Positions 16,890 to 25,815 are shown, counted from the stretch's first letter. The stretch is 64,000 bases of DNA from Candidatus Bathyarchaeota archaeon A05DMB-5 (GCA_019685655.1 JABFQP010000002.1:124001-188000); one strand, 5' to 3'. Program-made: numbers and translations. The notes: a model not told the origin generated them from the letters alone.

Positions 16890-18236
16890 CTAAGGTGGTG
16901 GAGGAGGGGGTGGAAGATACTCTGGAGGAGGAGGTGGAGGAGGAAATTCTTCATTTTCTGTCTTTCGCGTGTATGCTATTTGACCAATAATGATTGTCAC
17001 CAGAAGCGCGGAAACCGCCCCTATTATCAAGTATGTTAATTGAGGAAGAAAATAGAATGTATGCCCCAAGAAAAGCAATGCGGCTGAACTAAACACAACC
17101 AAAGAAACTTCTTTCCTATAATCGAAAACTGCTGCGCCTGGTAACGGTTTCAAGGGCACAAGAGAGTAGCAAACCATCATCAGAGTAAGCAGTAAACCAG
17201 CGTCACCAATTATATGGAAACCTGTCATTGAAAGAACGGTGAACGGAATCAACAACGTTAACAACAAAAGCATCTTTGACAGTACAATTAACGCTTTAGT
17301 TTTGTTTGAGATTTCTCCGCTTCGATATCTTGTTATACTTGGAGATGCAAACGGAAACAAAAATAGAAAACCAGAAATCAGAAAGGCGGCAAGCCCAAAC
17401 AACCAAAGCTTAAATTGTCGATAAACTCCAAAGGCTCGTGCACAAACAGCCTCGAAAAACTCGCTCATAATGAAGACTAAGCATACAGAAAGTAGGGTTG
17501 ATGGTATGACAACAGCAAGAATGGCCGGGTCTAAGAATCCAGGAAAGCCGTTTGTCTCAACAAAACTATAAACAATCGTTACAGTTAAAGCTGATATACC
17601 AAATGTTGCTAGCTCGTTTACTGTGTAAAAGGGCATTTTTCTGAGTGCTTCGAGCTCTACCCAGTCAACTGTCTCAAACAGTTTTTCGCTATAGAATTTA
17701 AGAAATTCCTTAAGTTGTTCAGGTACTGGTAGTCTTGAGACTGCTGAGTTGAAGGATTGCCCCAGCTCACTGAAATTTGTTAACAGAGATGTTATTGCGG
17801 TTAGCCCAGTTCCAACTACGGCGACGATGTATAAGGGTCGAGGTTCTCGCAAGAATTCGCCAATTACAACAGTTTCCGTGTGAGTTCCATTTAGTCCAGT
17901 GTTATCGTAGACGGTTAAGGTGACGGTGTATCTACCCGGAGATTGGTAAACATGTGAAACGGTTGGATAATAATACTGGAAGTAGGAATCGTCTCCGAAA
18001 TTCCAATAGTAGGATACGATATAGCCGTCAAGGTCGTAGCTTGTGTTTGCATAGAAGGTCACGGTCTCGTTAACTTGTGGTCGGCTCGGTGAATAAGTGA
18101 AGGATGCCACTGGATAGGAATTGGGCGGTTGTGCATTACTCTGTGAAATGTAAACTGTCAAGCAAAATACTATTGTAAGAAGGAGTAAAAGCAACAGAAT
18201 TCCACGCATAGATAAAAACGTAACCTTCTTGTGCAT
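16890..18236 (-). CDS. PKD-domain membrane protein, C-terminal half resembling an inactive site-2 protease
   Basis: I place the start at ATG 18236 behind GGAGGA; the open frame continues upstream through tRNA-Cys, which is an artefact. The protein has a signal helix (residues 10-30), one extracellular PKD domain (about 41-117, with YYWNFGDDS and GRYTVTLTVYD) and about eight membrane helices. In the membrane part, IMSEFFEAVCARAFGVY sits where M50 proteases have HExxH, and PLKPLPGAAVFDYRKEV resembles their PxxPLDG motif. Both catalytic motifs are lost. The C-terminus is two proline runs. The M50 link is my inference. Confidence 0.7.
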   Translation of the reverse strand: MHKKVTFLSMRGILLLLLLLTIVFCLTVYISQSNAQPPNSYPVASFTYSPSRPQVNETVTFYANTSYDLDGYIVSYYWNFGDDSYFQYYYPTVSHVYQSPGRYTVTLTVYDNTGLNGTHTETVVIGEFLREPRPLYIVAVVGTGLTAITSLLTNFSELGQSFNSAVSRLPVPEQLKEFLKFYSEKLFETVDWVELEALRKMPFYTVNELATFGISALTVTIVYSFVETNGFPGFLDPAILAVVIPSTLLSVCLVFIMSEFFEAVCARAFGVYRQFKLWLFGLAAFLISGFLFLFPFASPSITRYRSGEISNKTKALIVLSKMLLLLTLLIPFTVLSMTGFHIIGDAGLLLTLMMVCYSLVPLKPLPGAAVFDYRKEVSLVVFSSAALLFLGHTFYFLPQLTYLIIGAVSALLVTIIIGQIAYTRKTENEEFPPPPPPPEYLPPPPPPP

Positions 18237-18331
18237 TCTTACGCCGTCCTCCTCTCCCTCATTTATAAATAGTTTAATTCCAAAAATAACACTTTCGCTG
18301 TTTATGCAACTCTGTGCAAGCAAGCTTAAAA

Positions 18332-18404
18332 AGCCGGGGGTGGGAGTTGAACCCACATATAGCGGCTCTGCAGGCCGCCGCCTGAACCGTTCGGCCACCC
18401 CGGC
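18332..18404 (-). tRNA. tRNA-Cys (anticodon GCA)
   Basis: The minus strand folds into a complete cloverleaf. The acceptor GCCGGGG pairs with CCCCGGC. The anticodon stem GCGGC/GCCGC encloses the loop CTGCAGA with anticodon GCA. The T arm GTGGG-TTCAACT-CCCAC is intact. The discriminator is U73, as expected for tRNA-Cys, followed by a run of T that can serve as terminator; CCA is not encoded. There is no intron. Confidence 0.95.
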
Positions 18405-18427
18405 ATCATAAAACTCTGAATTAACAC

Positions 18428-18437
18428 CTATAAATGT
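18428..18437 (-). promoter_or_regulatory. TATA box of tRNA-Cys
   Basis: On the minus strand CATTTATAGG is centred about 28 bases before the tRNA 5' end, the usual archaeal distance. Confidence 0.6.
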
Positions 18438-18441
18438 TTGT

Positions 18442-19479
18442 TTAGCTTATCCCAAGCTTCTTATTGACTTCATTGTAAACTTCCAAAGCTGACTTCTCGT
18501 CTTTAACATTCTTTATTAACATGCGTCCACTGTTGAAAAGGCTAATTTCAAAATTTTTATAATCAAAAATAATTGCAAAGTGAGATTTTACGCGAACCCT
18601 AAAATGCTGCTTAACCATTTCGTAGACTTCGTTAAGATTCAGTTTTGACGGCTTTTCTGGATTCACGTTAACTGTTTCCCGCCCGCACAACCAAACAAGC
18701 TTATCCTTAACTCCTAAAGTAATGGCGCCTTGACATGCTGGACAGCCGTCTCTTTTGAAAATGTCAATTGTTGTAAAATACATGTCGTTAAAATCGCAAA
18801 TCATAAACTTGCTCTTCAAAGGAGAACCCATCCCAGCCAAAACTTTTATGGTTTCCATCGCTTGCATTGTCCCAATGATTCCAGGCGTTGCGCCAAGCAC
18901 CCCGCGCACATCGCATGTCAGCAACTCCTCATCGCTGACGCTTGGAAAAACACACTCTAAACATGGCGTTTCAGGTGGAGCAAAAACCGAAAGATTCCCT
19001 TCAACTCCAATCGCGGCTCCAAAAACGTAGGGAATCTTAAATTTTGCACATGCACGATTAATCATATAGCGCGTTCGCATGTTATCCAAACCGTCAACAA
19101 CACAATCAACATCATACAGAAGCCTTTCAACATTGCTTGTATTCAAGTTTTCAGGAACAGCCTCCACATTCACCAGCGGATTAATCTTCTTCAATCTTTT
19201 AGCAGAAACCTCAACCTTCGGATAACTCAAATCATCAACACTATACAAGACTTGCCTGTGCAGATTATGCAATTCCACAGTGTCCTGGTCTATCAAACGC
19301 AAGTGCCCAACACCAGCAAGAGCCAAATAAAGCGATGAAGCAGTGCCTAAACCGCCAAGCCCGACCACTGCAACCTTCGATCGTGCAAGCGTTTCTTGCC
19401 CCTTCTTGCCAAACTCTTTCAATACTATTTGGCGACTGTAAAACTCTTCAAACTTAGGAATCTTTCGAATTTTAGGCAT
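18442..19479 (-). CDS. ThiF/MoeB/E1-like adenylyltransferase
   Basis: A 345-residue enzyme that adenylates the C-terminal glycine of a ubiquitin-like sulfur carrier (MoaD, ThiS or SAMP/Urm1 type) in cofactor synthesis or protein tagging. Residues 1-60 carry the family start YSRQIVLKEFGKKGQ and the ATP site GLGGLGTASSLYLALAGVG with DQDTVELHNLHRQ. Two CxxC pairs (PCLEC and CPAC) bind zinc. After about residue 265 is an extra C-terminal domain of about 80 residues with a beta-grasp look. No carrier protein gene is adjacent. It starts 30 bases downstream of the DNA ligase gene. Confidence 0.88.
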   Translation of the reverse strand: MPKIRKIPKFEEFYSRQIVLKEFGKKGQETLARSKVAVVGLGGLGTASSLYLALAGVGHLRLIDQDTVELHNLHRQVLYSVDDLSYPKVEVSAKRLKKINPLVNVEAVPENLNTSNVERLLYDVDCVVDGLDNMRTRYMINRACAKFKIPYVFGAAIGVEGNLSVFAPPETPCLECVFPSVSDEELLTCDVRGVLGATPGIIGTMQAMETIKVLAGMGSPLKSKFMICDFNDMYFTTIDIFKRDGCPACQGAITLGVKDKLVWLCGRETVNVNPEKPSKLNLNEVYEMVKQHFRVRVKSHFAIIFDYKNFEISLFNSGRMLIKNVKDEKSALEVYNEVNKKLGIS

Positions 19480-19508
19480 CTGTTTTGCTCTCCTCGCTTA
19501 CTATTGCG

Positions 19509-21203
19509 TCATTCAGCCTTATATCTGCCTTTTTTCAAAAACTGCCTCTCATAAATTTCTCTAACTTTCTGTATTGTGTCTGCTTCTTCTGGAGCCTTGT
19601 CATATCTTATGCGGTTTATCCGCGCAAAACGCAAAGCCATGCCACACTTGTACTTTGGACTTTTCTGAATCTCATTATATGTTACTTCAACAACTATCTT
19701 TGGAACAACAACCACTCTACCACGCTCTTTCTTCACGGCTAACTCCTTAAGTCGCCTAGTTATTTCAGCAAACTCCTCGTCCGTCAAGCCCTTAAACGTT
19801 TTACCCACAGTCAAAAACTCGCCACTTTCAGTATCCCGCGCCGCCAAATAATAATCTGAAAGCCACTCACGCCTTCTGCCATAACCATACTCAGCCGCAA
19901 CAATAGCCAAATCTAAAGGTTCAAGAACAGGCTTTATCTTTAGCCACCGTTTTCCACGAATCCCAGGCGTGTAGGGGCTGTCGGGTTTCTTTGCCATCAA
20001 CCCTTCATGTCCAGCGTCTATTGCCTCTTTAAGAAAACGTTCAGCTTCTTCAGTTTTGTCGGTGATTAACTGTTTTGTTAATGGTATTTCGCCAGCGTTT
20101 TCGGTTAAAATTTGTCTTCGTCGCAGATAAGGAAGAGTGATTAAGCTTTCTCCATTGAGATATAGAATGTCAAAGAGGTAAAGTTTGACTGGAAGCTTTT
20201 CAGTCATATCCTCAACCGCGTGGACTCGCCTGAACCTTCGCATTAAATGTTGAAAAGGAATAGGATTGCCACTTGCATCAACAGCAATCACTTCACCCTC
20301 CAATATCACTTCTTTTGTGCTAACGTTCTTTCTCGTCATTTCAACTATTTCGGGCAAGCTTTCGGTTACGTCTGTTAATCTACGACTAAAAATTCTTACA
20401 TCATCACCAAGCTTGTGAATCTGCACTCTGGCGCCGTCCAACTTGTACTCAAAAGCTGTTTTGCCACCATGCTCCTTCAAAGCCTCAGCAATGTCCTTCG
20501 CCATCTGAGCCAACATTAAGCTTACGGGTCTGAAAACTTTAAAGCTAATTTTCGTTAAACCTTCTTTCCCTTCAGTCTTGGCTATTGCAGCAACTTCTCC
20601 AATATCGCCCAAAGTCATGCTTGCCTTCTGCACAGCCTCAAGCGGAATCTGAAAAGCCTTCGAAACTGCCTGCTCCATTAACCCTTCATAAAAGCCAGTC
20701 CGCATTCCACTTATGAAGATTCTAATCAAATATTTAGCTTCCAGAGGCGAAGCTAAACTCAGCAACGATTCTATTAAGCGTTCCTTCTTCTCTCTTGAAC
20801 CATACCCAGAAACTTCAGCAATGGATTCTAAACTGCGCCTAACCTCTAAAATAGTTAATGTTCTTTCAAAAAGAGTCGCTTGCCTCTTAACCTTACTCTC
20901 TTCAAAAACAATTTTCGTAGCTGAACCTACATCGCCAGTCTTACGGAAAGCTTCAGAAAAAACACTCCATTCAATGCCGGCGATGCGCTTTATTATACCG
21001 CTCAAAGTTGCCCAGCTAACCTCCGGTGTCCGCGGACTCCATTTCGGAAAAGCCCTGCCCAAAAGCATAGATATCGCAGGCTCAACTTCTTGTGGCTCGA
21101 GATTCTTCAGAAAATCCGAGACAAGGTCTATCATTTCAAGCCTTTTGGTTGTGGCTTCTAGTTTTTCGCCCAATTCAGCCAAAGCCTTGAAGGAGGTAGA
21201 CAT
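19509..21203 (-). CDS. lig: ATP-dependent DNA ligase
   Basis: The 564-residue archaeal replicative/repair ligase. The N-terminal DNA-binding domain covers about residues 1-220. The nucleotidyl lysine is K254 in FEYKLDGARVQIHK (motif I). Later motifs are visible: LEGEVIAVD, LYLFDILYLNGE, EGLMAKKPDSPYTPGIRGKRWLKIKP (motifs IIIa-V) and the OB domain ending FARINRIRYDKAP. Length and layout match archaeal Lig1. Start ATG 21203. Confidence 0.95.
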   Translation of the reverse strand: MSTSFKALAELGEKLEATTKRLEMIDLVSDFLKNLEPQEVEPAISMLLGRAFPKWSPRTPEVSWATLSGIIKRIAGIEWSVFSEAFRKTGDVGSATKIVFEESKVKRQATLFERTLTILEVRRSLESIAEVSGYGSREKKERLIESLLSLASPLEAKYLIRIFISGMRTGFYEGLMEQAVSKAFQIPLEAVQKASMTLGDIGEVAAIAKTEGKEGLTKISFKVFRPVSLMLAQMAKDIAEALKEHGGKTAFEYKLDGARVQIHKLGDDVRIFSRRLTDVTESLPEIVEMTRKNVSTKEVILEGEVIAVDASGNPIPFQHLMRRFRRVHAVEDMTEKLPVKLYLFDILYLNGESLITLPYLRRRQILTENAGEIPLTKQLITDKTEEAERFLKEAIDAGHEGLMAKKPDSPYTPGIRGKRWLKIKPVLEPLDLAIVAAEYGYGRRREWLSDYYLAARDTESGEFLTVGKTFKGLTDEEFAEITRRLKELAVKKERGRVVVVPKIVVEVTYNEIQKSPKYKCGMALRFARINRIRYDKAPEEADTIQKVREIYERQFLKKGRYKAE

Positions 21204-21310
21204 AATATTTACCTTTAAAACATCTCTAATTCTTCATTTGTTAACTTAAGAGATAAAAGTTGTTTTAGATAAGCCGTGAAAAAAGAAGTTGATAGTTGAG
21301 CGGATGTCTT

Positions 21311-21694
21311 TTAGAATGTTGCTTCCAGCTTTGCTTTAACTTCCTTTATTTTTTTCTCGATTTCTTTGACTTTCGCTTTCTTGTTCATCGCTGTATAACA
21401 GTCTCGGGCGTATTCCAACGCGCTTACTCCGAACCTGTCAAATCCTTTTTGAAAAGACAAGTCTGCGGATTTAAGGAAATGTTCTACAGCAGCCTCATAA
21501 TCTTTTAATGCATAAGCGCACTCACCAGCCTTGTAAAGCATAGAGGTGGAATCAAAATAGTTCTGCACCTTATGATACAGCTCAGCGGTTCGCAGGAAAA
21601 GCTCCATAGCTTCTTTGTATTTGCCAGTCTCATAAAGCGTGTTCGCGTCCTTATGCATCTTAACCGGATCTTCTTTCACTTTTCCTTCACTCAT
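21311..21694 (-). CDS. TPR/SNAP-like helical repeat protein
   Basis: About 127 residues made of tandem helix-turn-helix repeats of the TPR type: ANTLYETGKYKEAMELFLRTAELY, SMLYKAGECAYALKDYEAAVEHFLKSADL and a third degenerate unit ending in a Lys-rich helix. It would be a small protein-protein interaction adaptor. No catalytic residues are visible. ATG 21694 is preferred over the TTG at 21703. It lies upstream of the ligase gene on the same strand, about 100 bases apart, with no evident functional link. Confidence 0.75.
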   Translation of the reverse strand: MSEGKVKEDPVKMHKDANTLYETGKYKEAMELFLRTAELYHKVQNYFDSTSMLYKAGECAYALKDYEAAVEHFLKSADLSFQKGFDRFGVSALEYARDCYTAMNKKAKVKEIEKKIKEVKAKLEATF

Positions 21695-21839
21695 GATGGT
21701 CAACTCGCAAGTTGCTATCTATCAACATAACACTCACATTTAGGTTTTCCCATTCTACAGTCTCACAAGAGAAAATTGTAAACATTAAAAAGCATTCAGA
21801 CCAGAATAACTATTGACACCAATTTAGTGGAGCAAAATC

Positions 21840-23240
21840 ATGAGCCTCCGATGCGTCCAGTGTGGTTCAAAATTCCCACTCTACCCATCAAAAATTAAGT
21901 GCGACAAATGCGAAGGACCATTAGAATACGACGGTGGCTTATCTAGAAATAGTAAAGTCAAATTTTCCGGGCAATTACGTTTTTGGAGATACAAGCCTCT
22001 GCTTCCACCAGTACGGCACATGGTAAGCCTCGGCGAGGGCGGAACACCGCTGCACAAAGCAGAGAGACTTGCCAAAAGCATAGGATTGAAAGAGTTATAT
22101 TTGAAAGATGAAACCCGCAACCCAACAAACTCCTACAGAGACCGTGCAGCCGCTCTCCTCATATCCAACGCCATAGACCTCCATCATACAGCGGTAGTCT
22201 GCGCATCCAACGGAAACATGGGCGCCTCTCTATCTGCTTACTCTGCAAAGGCAGGATTAACATGCCATGTGATAGTACCTAAGCTAGTTGATGTCGGAAA
22301 ACTAGCCCAAATGCTTGCTTACGACGCAGTTATTGAAGAATTCGGCGAACTCCTTGACGATTCCATACGCAAAGCCCAAGCTTTAGCCAAGGAGACCGGT
22401 TGGTATCAAGCTACAGCGGAGCTGAATCCTCTTTCAATTGAAGCTCAGAAAACAATTTCCTATGAAATATCTGAGCAGTTGGGCGTTCCAGATTGGCTCA
22501 TTGTATCTATAGGAAGTGGTGGAACCATCTACTCACTCTGGAAAGGGTTTAAAGAGCTTAAACAACTTGGAATAATAAAATCCTTGCCTAAAATGGTCGG
22601 CGTCCAACCAGAAGGTTGCGCATCTATAGTTAAAACATTAACAGAAAAGCGTGCCAAAGTTGAGAAAGCACGAAATCCATCCACTCGTGCACTAGCTATT
22701 TTAGTAGCAGAACCGTTGCAAGGAGAATTAGCAATAAAAGCCTTAAGGGAATCGAATGGTTTAGCCTTGACCGTTTCGGACGCAGAAATTTTTGCAGCAG
22801 AGCTTCAAATAGCCAAATTAGAAGGAATTTTTGCAGAACCAGCAAGCTCCACTACAATCGCAGCATTGAAAAAACTCGTTGAAGAAGGAAAAATAAGCAA
22901 AACAGACAATGTTGTATCCTTAATTACAGGAAGCGGACTCAAAGCCACAGACGTGCTCCAAGCATTGACCAAAAAACAAAAAACAGCGGTCCTCGGCTTA
23001 GAACTGAGCACAAAGGAGAAAATATTGCGAGCCCTTTACGAGAAAGACACGTACGGTTATGATTTGTGGAAAAAGTTAGGCAAAACAATGACAAGAGCAG
23101 CAATCTATCAACACCTCAACGAGCTTTCCGAAAAAGGATTAATAACTGGCTACGAAAAAGAAAGGAAGAGATTTTTTAAAATAACGCAACGAGGCAAAAA
23201 AGTTTTACATGTAATAGATGCTGTGAAACTTCTGCTTTGA
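21840..23240 (+). CDS. Threonine-synthase-like protein lacking the PLP lysine, fused to a winged helix
   Basis: Residues 1-30 hold two CxxC pairs (CVQC, CDKC), then a fold-type II PLP enzyme domain runs to about 375 with threonine synthase features: SLGEGGTPL, SNGNMGASLSAYSAKAG and the phosphate loop GSGGT at 225-229. The Schiff-base lysine normally in SFKDR is Arg100 here (NPTNSYRDR; codon AGA at 22137). Residues about 385-466 are a PadR-like winged helix (YGYDLWKKLGKTMTRAAIYQHLNELSEKGLI). The protein may sense a PLP- or amino-acid-like ligand and bind DNA rather than make threonine. The next gene is an ECF transporter component behind a palindrome. Confidence 0.85.
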   Translation: MSLRCVQCGSKFPLYPSKIKCDKCEGPLEYDGGLSRNSKVKFSGQLRFWRYKPLLPPVRHMVSLGEGGTPLHKAERLAKSIGLKELYLKDETRNPTNSYRDRAAALLISNAIDLHHTAVVCASNGNMGASLSAYSAKAGLTCHVIVPKLVDVGKLAQMLAYDAVIEEFGELLDDSIRKAQALAKETGWYQATAELNPLSIEAQKTISYEISEQLGVPDWLIVSIGSGGTIYSLWKGFKELKQLGIIKSLPKMVGVQPEGCASIVKTLTEKRAKVEKARNPSTRALAILVAEPLQGELAIKALRESNGLALTVSDAEIFAAELQIAKLEGIFAEPASSTTIAALKKLVEEGKISKTDNVVSLITGSGLKATDVLQALTKKQKTAVLGLELSTKEKILRALYEKDTYGYDLWKKLGKTMTRAAIYQHLNELSEKGLITGYEKERKRFFKITQRGKKVLHVIDAVKLLL

Positions 23241-23255
23241 CTCGAAAAACTAATA

Positions 23256-23277
23256 TAGTATAGTTACAACTATACTA
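23256..23277. promoter_or_regulatory. Perfect palindromic operator before the ECF transporter gene
   Basis: The 10-base arm TAGTATAGTT is followed by AC and then its exact complement AACTATACTA. The palindrome ends 4 bases before the GTG/ATG starts of the ECF gene and overlaps the expected TATA/start region (TAATATAG at 23251-23258). A bound dimer would block transcription. The threonine-synthase/wHTH protein just upstream is a natural candidate. Confidence 0.75.
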
Positions 23278-23281
23278 AAAT

Positions 23282-24034
23282 GTGATGGCGATGCTAACGG
23301 AGAAAACGATTTCAACACGTAGTTTGGCGGTCACAGCGGTCTTCACAGCGCTTGTTTGCGTTGTAACAATACTTTTTTCCATATACGTACCTGCAACAGA
23401 GGGATTCTTTAACATAGGCGAGTCTATGGTTTTTCTTTCCGCTCTTCTTTTCGGACCTTTCGTGGGAGCCTTCGCCGGCGGAGTAGGCTCCATGTTAGCT
23501 GACCTAATCTTAGGTTATCCACACTACGCGCCAGCCACGCTTATAATTAAGGCTTGTGAAGGCGCTGTTGTAGGAACACTTAAAAGCAAAAATCCGAAGT
23601 TCTGCACCAAGATTCAATGGAAGTTTTTAACTTTAGCTTTAGGTATCGTTGCTGGTTTCTTGCTCGGTTGGGTTGGCACTACCCGCTACAGTGGCGACGT
23701 AGAACTAACACTAGGCTGGGGAACATTCGCCTTTTATGTCCCTCCAGAAGTATGGATAACGCTCGGAATAATAACAGCCCTAGCCATAGCTGCCTTAGGC
23801 CGTTTAAGCGACCCGGAGTTTGGATGGACAATTTTTTCCGTAATCGTCGGCGGCTTCGTCATGGTTTTGGGGTATTTCCTTTACCAAATGTTCCTAATTT
23901 ATCCACTTTTCAAAATCGAAGTAGTAGCTATAACTGAGATTCCAGTAAATATTGGGCAGATGCTTATTGGGTTAATCATCGCAATACCTGTAGCGAAAAT
24001 TGTTTTGCAGCGTCTACCACAACTTAAAAGCTAA
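23282..24034 (+). CDS. ECF transporter S component (substrate-binding membrane subunit)
   Basis: A 250-residue membrane protein of the ECF S-component type, which binds a vitamin or other micronutrient and docks on a shared EcfT/EcfA module. The family features are the N-terminal ALAVTAVFTALVCV-like helix (here STRSLAVTAVFTALVCVVTI), GESMVFLSALLFGPFVGAFAGGVGSMLADLILGY and PATLIIKACEGAVVG. About six membrane helices. The substrate cannot be assigned. EcfA/T genes are not nearby. Start may be GTG 23282, ATG 23285 or ATG 23291; no ribosome site, so probably leaderless. Confidence 0.87.
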   Translation: MMAMLTEKTISTRSLAVTAVFTALVCVVTILFSIYVPATEGFFNIGESMVFLSALLFGPFVGAFAGGVGSMLADLILGYPHYAPATLIIKACEGAVVGTLKSKNPKFCTKIQWKFLTLALGIVAGFLLGWVGTTRYSGDVELTLGWGTFAFYVPPEVWITLGIITALAIAALGRLSDPEFGWTIFSVIVGGFVMVLGYFLYQMFLIYPLFKIEVVAITEIPVNIGQMLIGLIIAIPVAKIVLQRLPQLKS

Positions 24035-24063
24035 AACCACAATAATGTCCACGGAGGGTTAAT

Positions 24064-25071
24064 ATGGAACTACTATTTGGTAAAATCTCCATAGACATCC
24101 TAAGAGAAGTCGTTTTCAAAAATTTAGGCGTAAAACGCAAAGAAGTCGTTCTAGGTCCATCCGTTGGAATTGATGGCGCCGTGATAGATGCTGGAGATAA
24201 ATCGCTGATTGTTTCAATGGACCCCATCACTGGAGCATTAGAACGCATAGGCTGGCTCGCAGTAAACATCAACGCAAACGACATCTCAACATTTGGTGTA
24301 GAACCAGCATTTTTCTTCTCATGCATACTGCTTTCAGAAAAAGCAGACAAAAAAACCATTGAAACCATATGCGTCCAAATGGATAAAGCCGCAAAACAGT
24401 TAGGAATGACAATCGCTGGCGGACATTGCGAAGTAACTCCTGGACTATCATACCCAATAGTTGTGGGTTGCGCAATGGGCGTAACAGAAAAAGGAAAATA
24501 TGTAACAGCTGGCGGCGCTAAACCCAGAGACAAATTAATAATGACTAAAACCGCGGGAATCGAAGGCACCGCCATACTTGCTTCAGATAAAGAACAACAA
24601 TTAAAAAAAGCCGTTAATGCATCACTATTGAAAAAAGCCAAACAGTTTTTCTACCAAATAAGCGTCGTCAAAGAAGCCATAACCGCCTACAAAACAGGCG
24701 GCGTCAATGCCATGCACGACCCAACAGAAGGAGGCATAGCGGGAGGAATACACGAAATAGCAGATGCCTCAAACCTAGGTTTCAAAATCTTCGAAGAAAA
24801 AATCCCCGTAAGTAAGGAAACTTTGGAAATATGCAGATTCTTTAAAATTGATCCTTTTCAATTAATCAGTTCTGGAGCCTTACTAATCTCTGCCAAACCA
24901 GAATTTGCAACAAAAATAACTAAACGCTTAGAAGAACAACAGATTCGTGCATCTATTATTGGCGAATTCTCAAAGAACTCACAAAAGCGTATAATCATAA
25001 GGAAAGATAGCAAAATCAGTGCTTTACCAAGACCTTTATCTGATCACCTTTGGGCCGCCATTCAGAGATGA
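24064..25071 (+). CDS. AIR-synthase-related protein, HypE/ThiL-like paralogue
   Basis: A 335-residue PurM/AIR-synthase fold protein. It has GPSVGIDGAVIDAGDKSLIVSMDPITG for substrate and metal, NINANDISTFGVEP for the ATP/phosphate site and the glycine loop MHDPTEGGIAGGIHE. It lacks the conserved C-terminal Cys of HypE, so it cannot carry the thiocarboxamide and is not the hydrogenase maturation factor. It follows the ECF gene by 29 bases with GGAGGGTTAAT before ATG, so the two are likely one operon. A kinase-like role on a small molecule is possible but unproven. Confidence 0.82.
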   Translation: MELLFGKISIDILREVVFKNLGVKRKEVVLGPSVGIDGAVIDAGDKSLIVSMDPITGALERIGWLAVNINANDISTFGVEPAFFFSCILLSEKADKKTIETICVQMDKAAKQLGMTIAGGHCEVTPGLSYPIVVGCAMGVTEKGKYVTAGGAKPRDKLIMTKTAGIEGTAILASDKEQQLKKAVNASLLKKAKQFFYQISVVKEAITAYKTGGVNAMHDPTEGGIAGGIHEIADASNLGFKIFEEKIPVSKETLEICRFFKIDPFQLISSGALLISAKPEFATKITKRLEEQQIRASIIGEFSKNSQKRIIIRKDSKISALPRPLSDHLWAAIQR

Positions 25072-25815
25072 AAAATTTCCTGATTGCTTATTTAACAACT
25101 GCAAAAACCAGTAAAACAAGAAGAATGGATAGTAGAAAGCGTATCTAAAAATATGGCTATATGCTAAGCCGCATTTTATTTCTAATGTAGCTAACGAAAT
25201 ACTTTCTTTCAAATTCCAATCTTCATATGGCCTATAATGCAAACAGTAAATATCATCTCCTATGACGACCTTGTAGCCTTTCTTCTTAATCCAATTCACA
25301 ATATACGCATCTTCATAAGCGTGCAGTTTCTCAGGAATCTTAATGTCTTCTACAAGTTCGCGCCGAATGAGCGTGTCATGCATTCCTCCTCTGAGATTAA
25401 AACAATCTCTCGCAACCAGCATAAGAGAATGTAGCAAAAATTTGTTTTTCACCATTTGTATTACATCAATGTTTAATCCCCAAATTGCACCAACATCATC
25501 CGCAATACATTTTTCAGCCTTTGCAAACCAGTCCTTGCAGAGTATTACGTCGCTGTCTGCAAACATGAACCATTCTGTCTCTACTTCTTTTATTCCCCTC
25601 TCTCTCGCTTTAGCCCTTGAACCGTTTTCAGTGATAATCTTAATATTTCCATATTTCTTATTCAACTTATTGATGATGCTTAACGTGTTATCTGTTGAAG
25701 AACCGTCAATAATTATCAAACGTTTGACAGGGACGTTTTCATAAATTGACGCTAAGCATCTGTTCAGTATATGTTCGCTGTTTTTTGTAAGCATTACAAC
25801 GTCTATTGACTTCAT
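25036..25815 (-). CDS. Family 2 glycosyltransferase
   Basis: A GT-A glycosyltransferase of about 259 residues, with IDVVMLTKNSEHILNRCLASI, the nucleotide-binding D-G-S-T-D (IDGSSTDNTLSI) and the metal DxD-like DSDVIL. After residue 150 comes RRELVEDIKIPEKLHAYEDAYIVNWIKKKGY, typical of acceptor-binding ED motifs. It should add a sugar to a lipid or protein at the membrane face. I prefer ATG 25815 with GAGG upstream over TTG 25839. It converges on, and overlaps by 36 bases, the AIR-synthase-like gene. Confidence 0.85.
   Translation of the reverse strand: MKSIDVVMLTKNSEHILNRCLASIYENVPVKRLIIIDGSSTDNTLSIINKLNKKYGNIKIITENGSRAKARERGIKEVETEWFMFADSDVILCKDWFAKAEKCIADDVGAIWGLNIDVIQMVKNKFLLHSLMLVARDCFNLRGGMHDTLIRRELVEDIKIPEKLHAYEDAYIVNWIKKKGYKVVIGDDIYCLHYRPYEDWNLKESISLATLEIKCGLAYSHIFRYAFYYPFFLFYWFLQLLNKQSGNFSSLNGGPKVIR

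Noticed and set aside
18237..18398. N-terminal extension of the PKD protein reading MAERFRRRPAEPLY
   Set aside because: It is the translation of tRNA-Cys and its trailer; a good ribosome site and ATG at 18236 give the real start.
24064..25071. Call as true HypE
   Set aside because: It lacks the C-terminal cysteine needed for the cyanide pathway, and a complete hypE is present at 43491.
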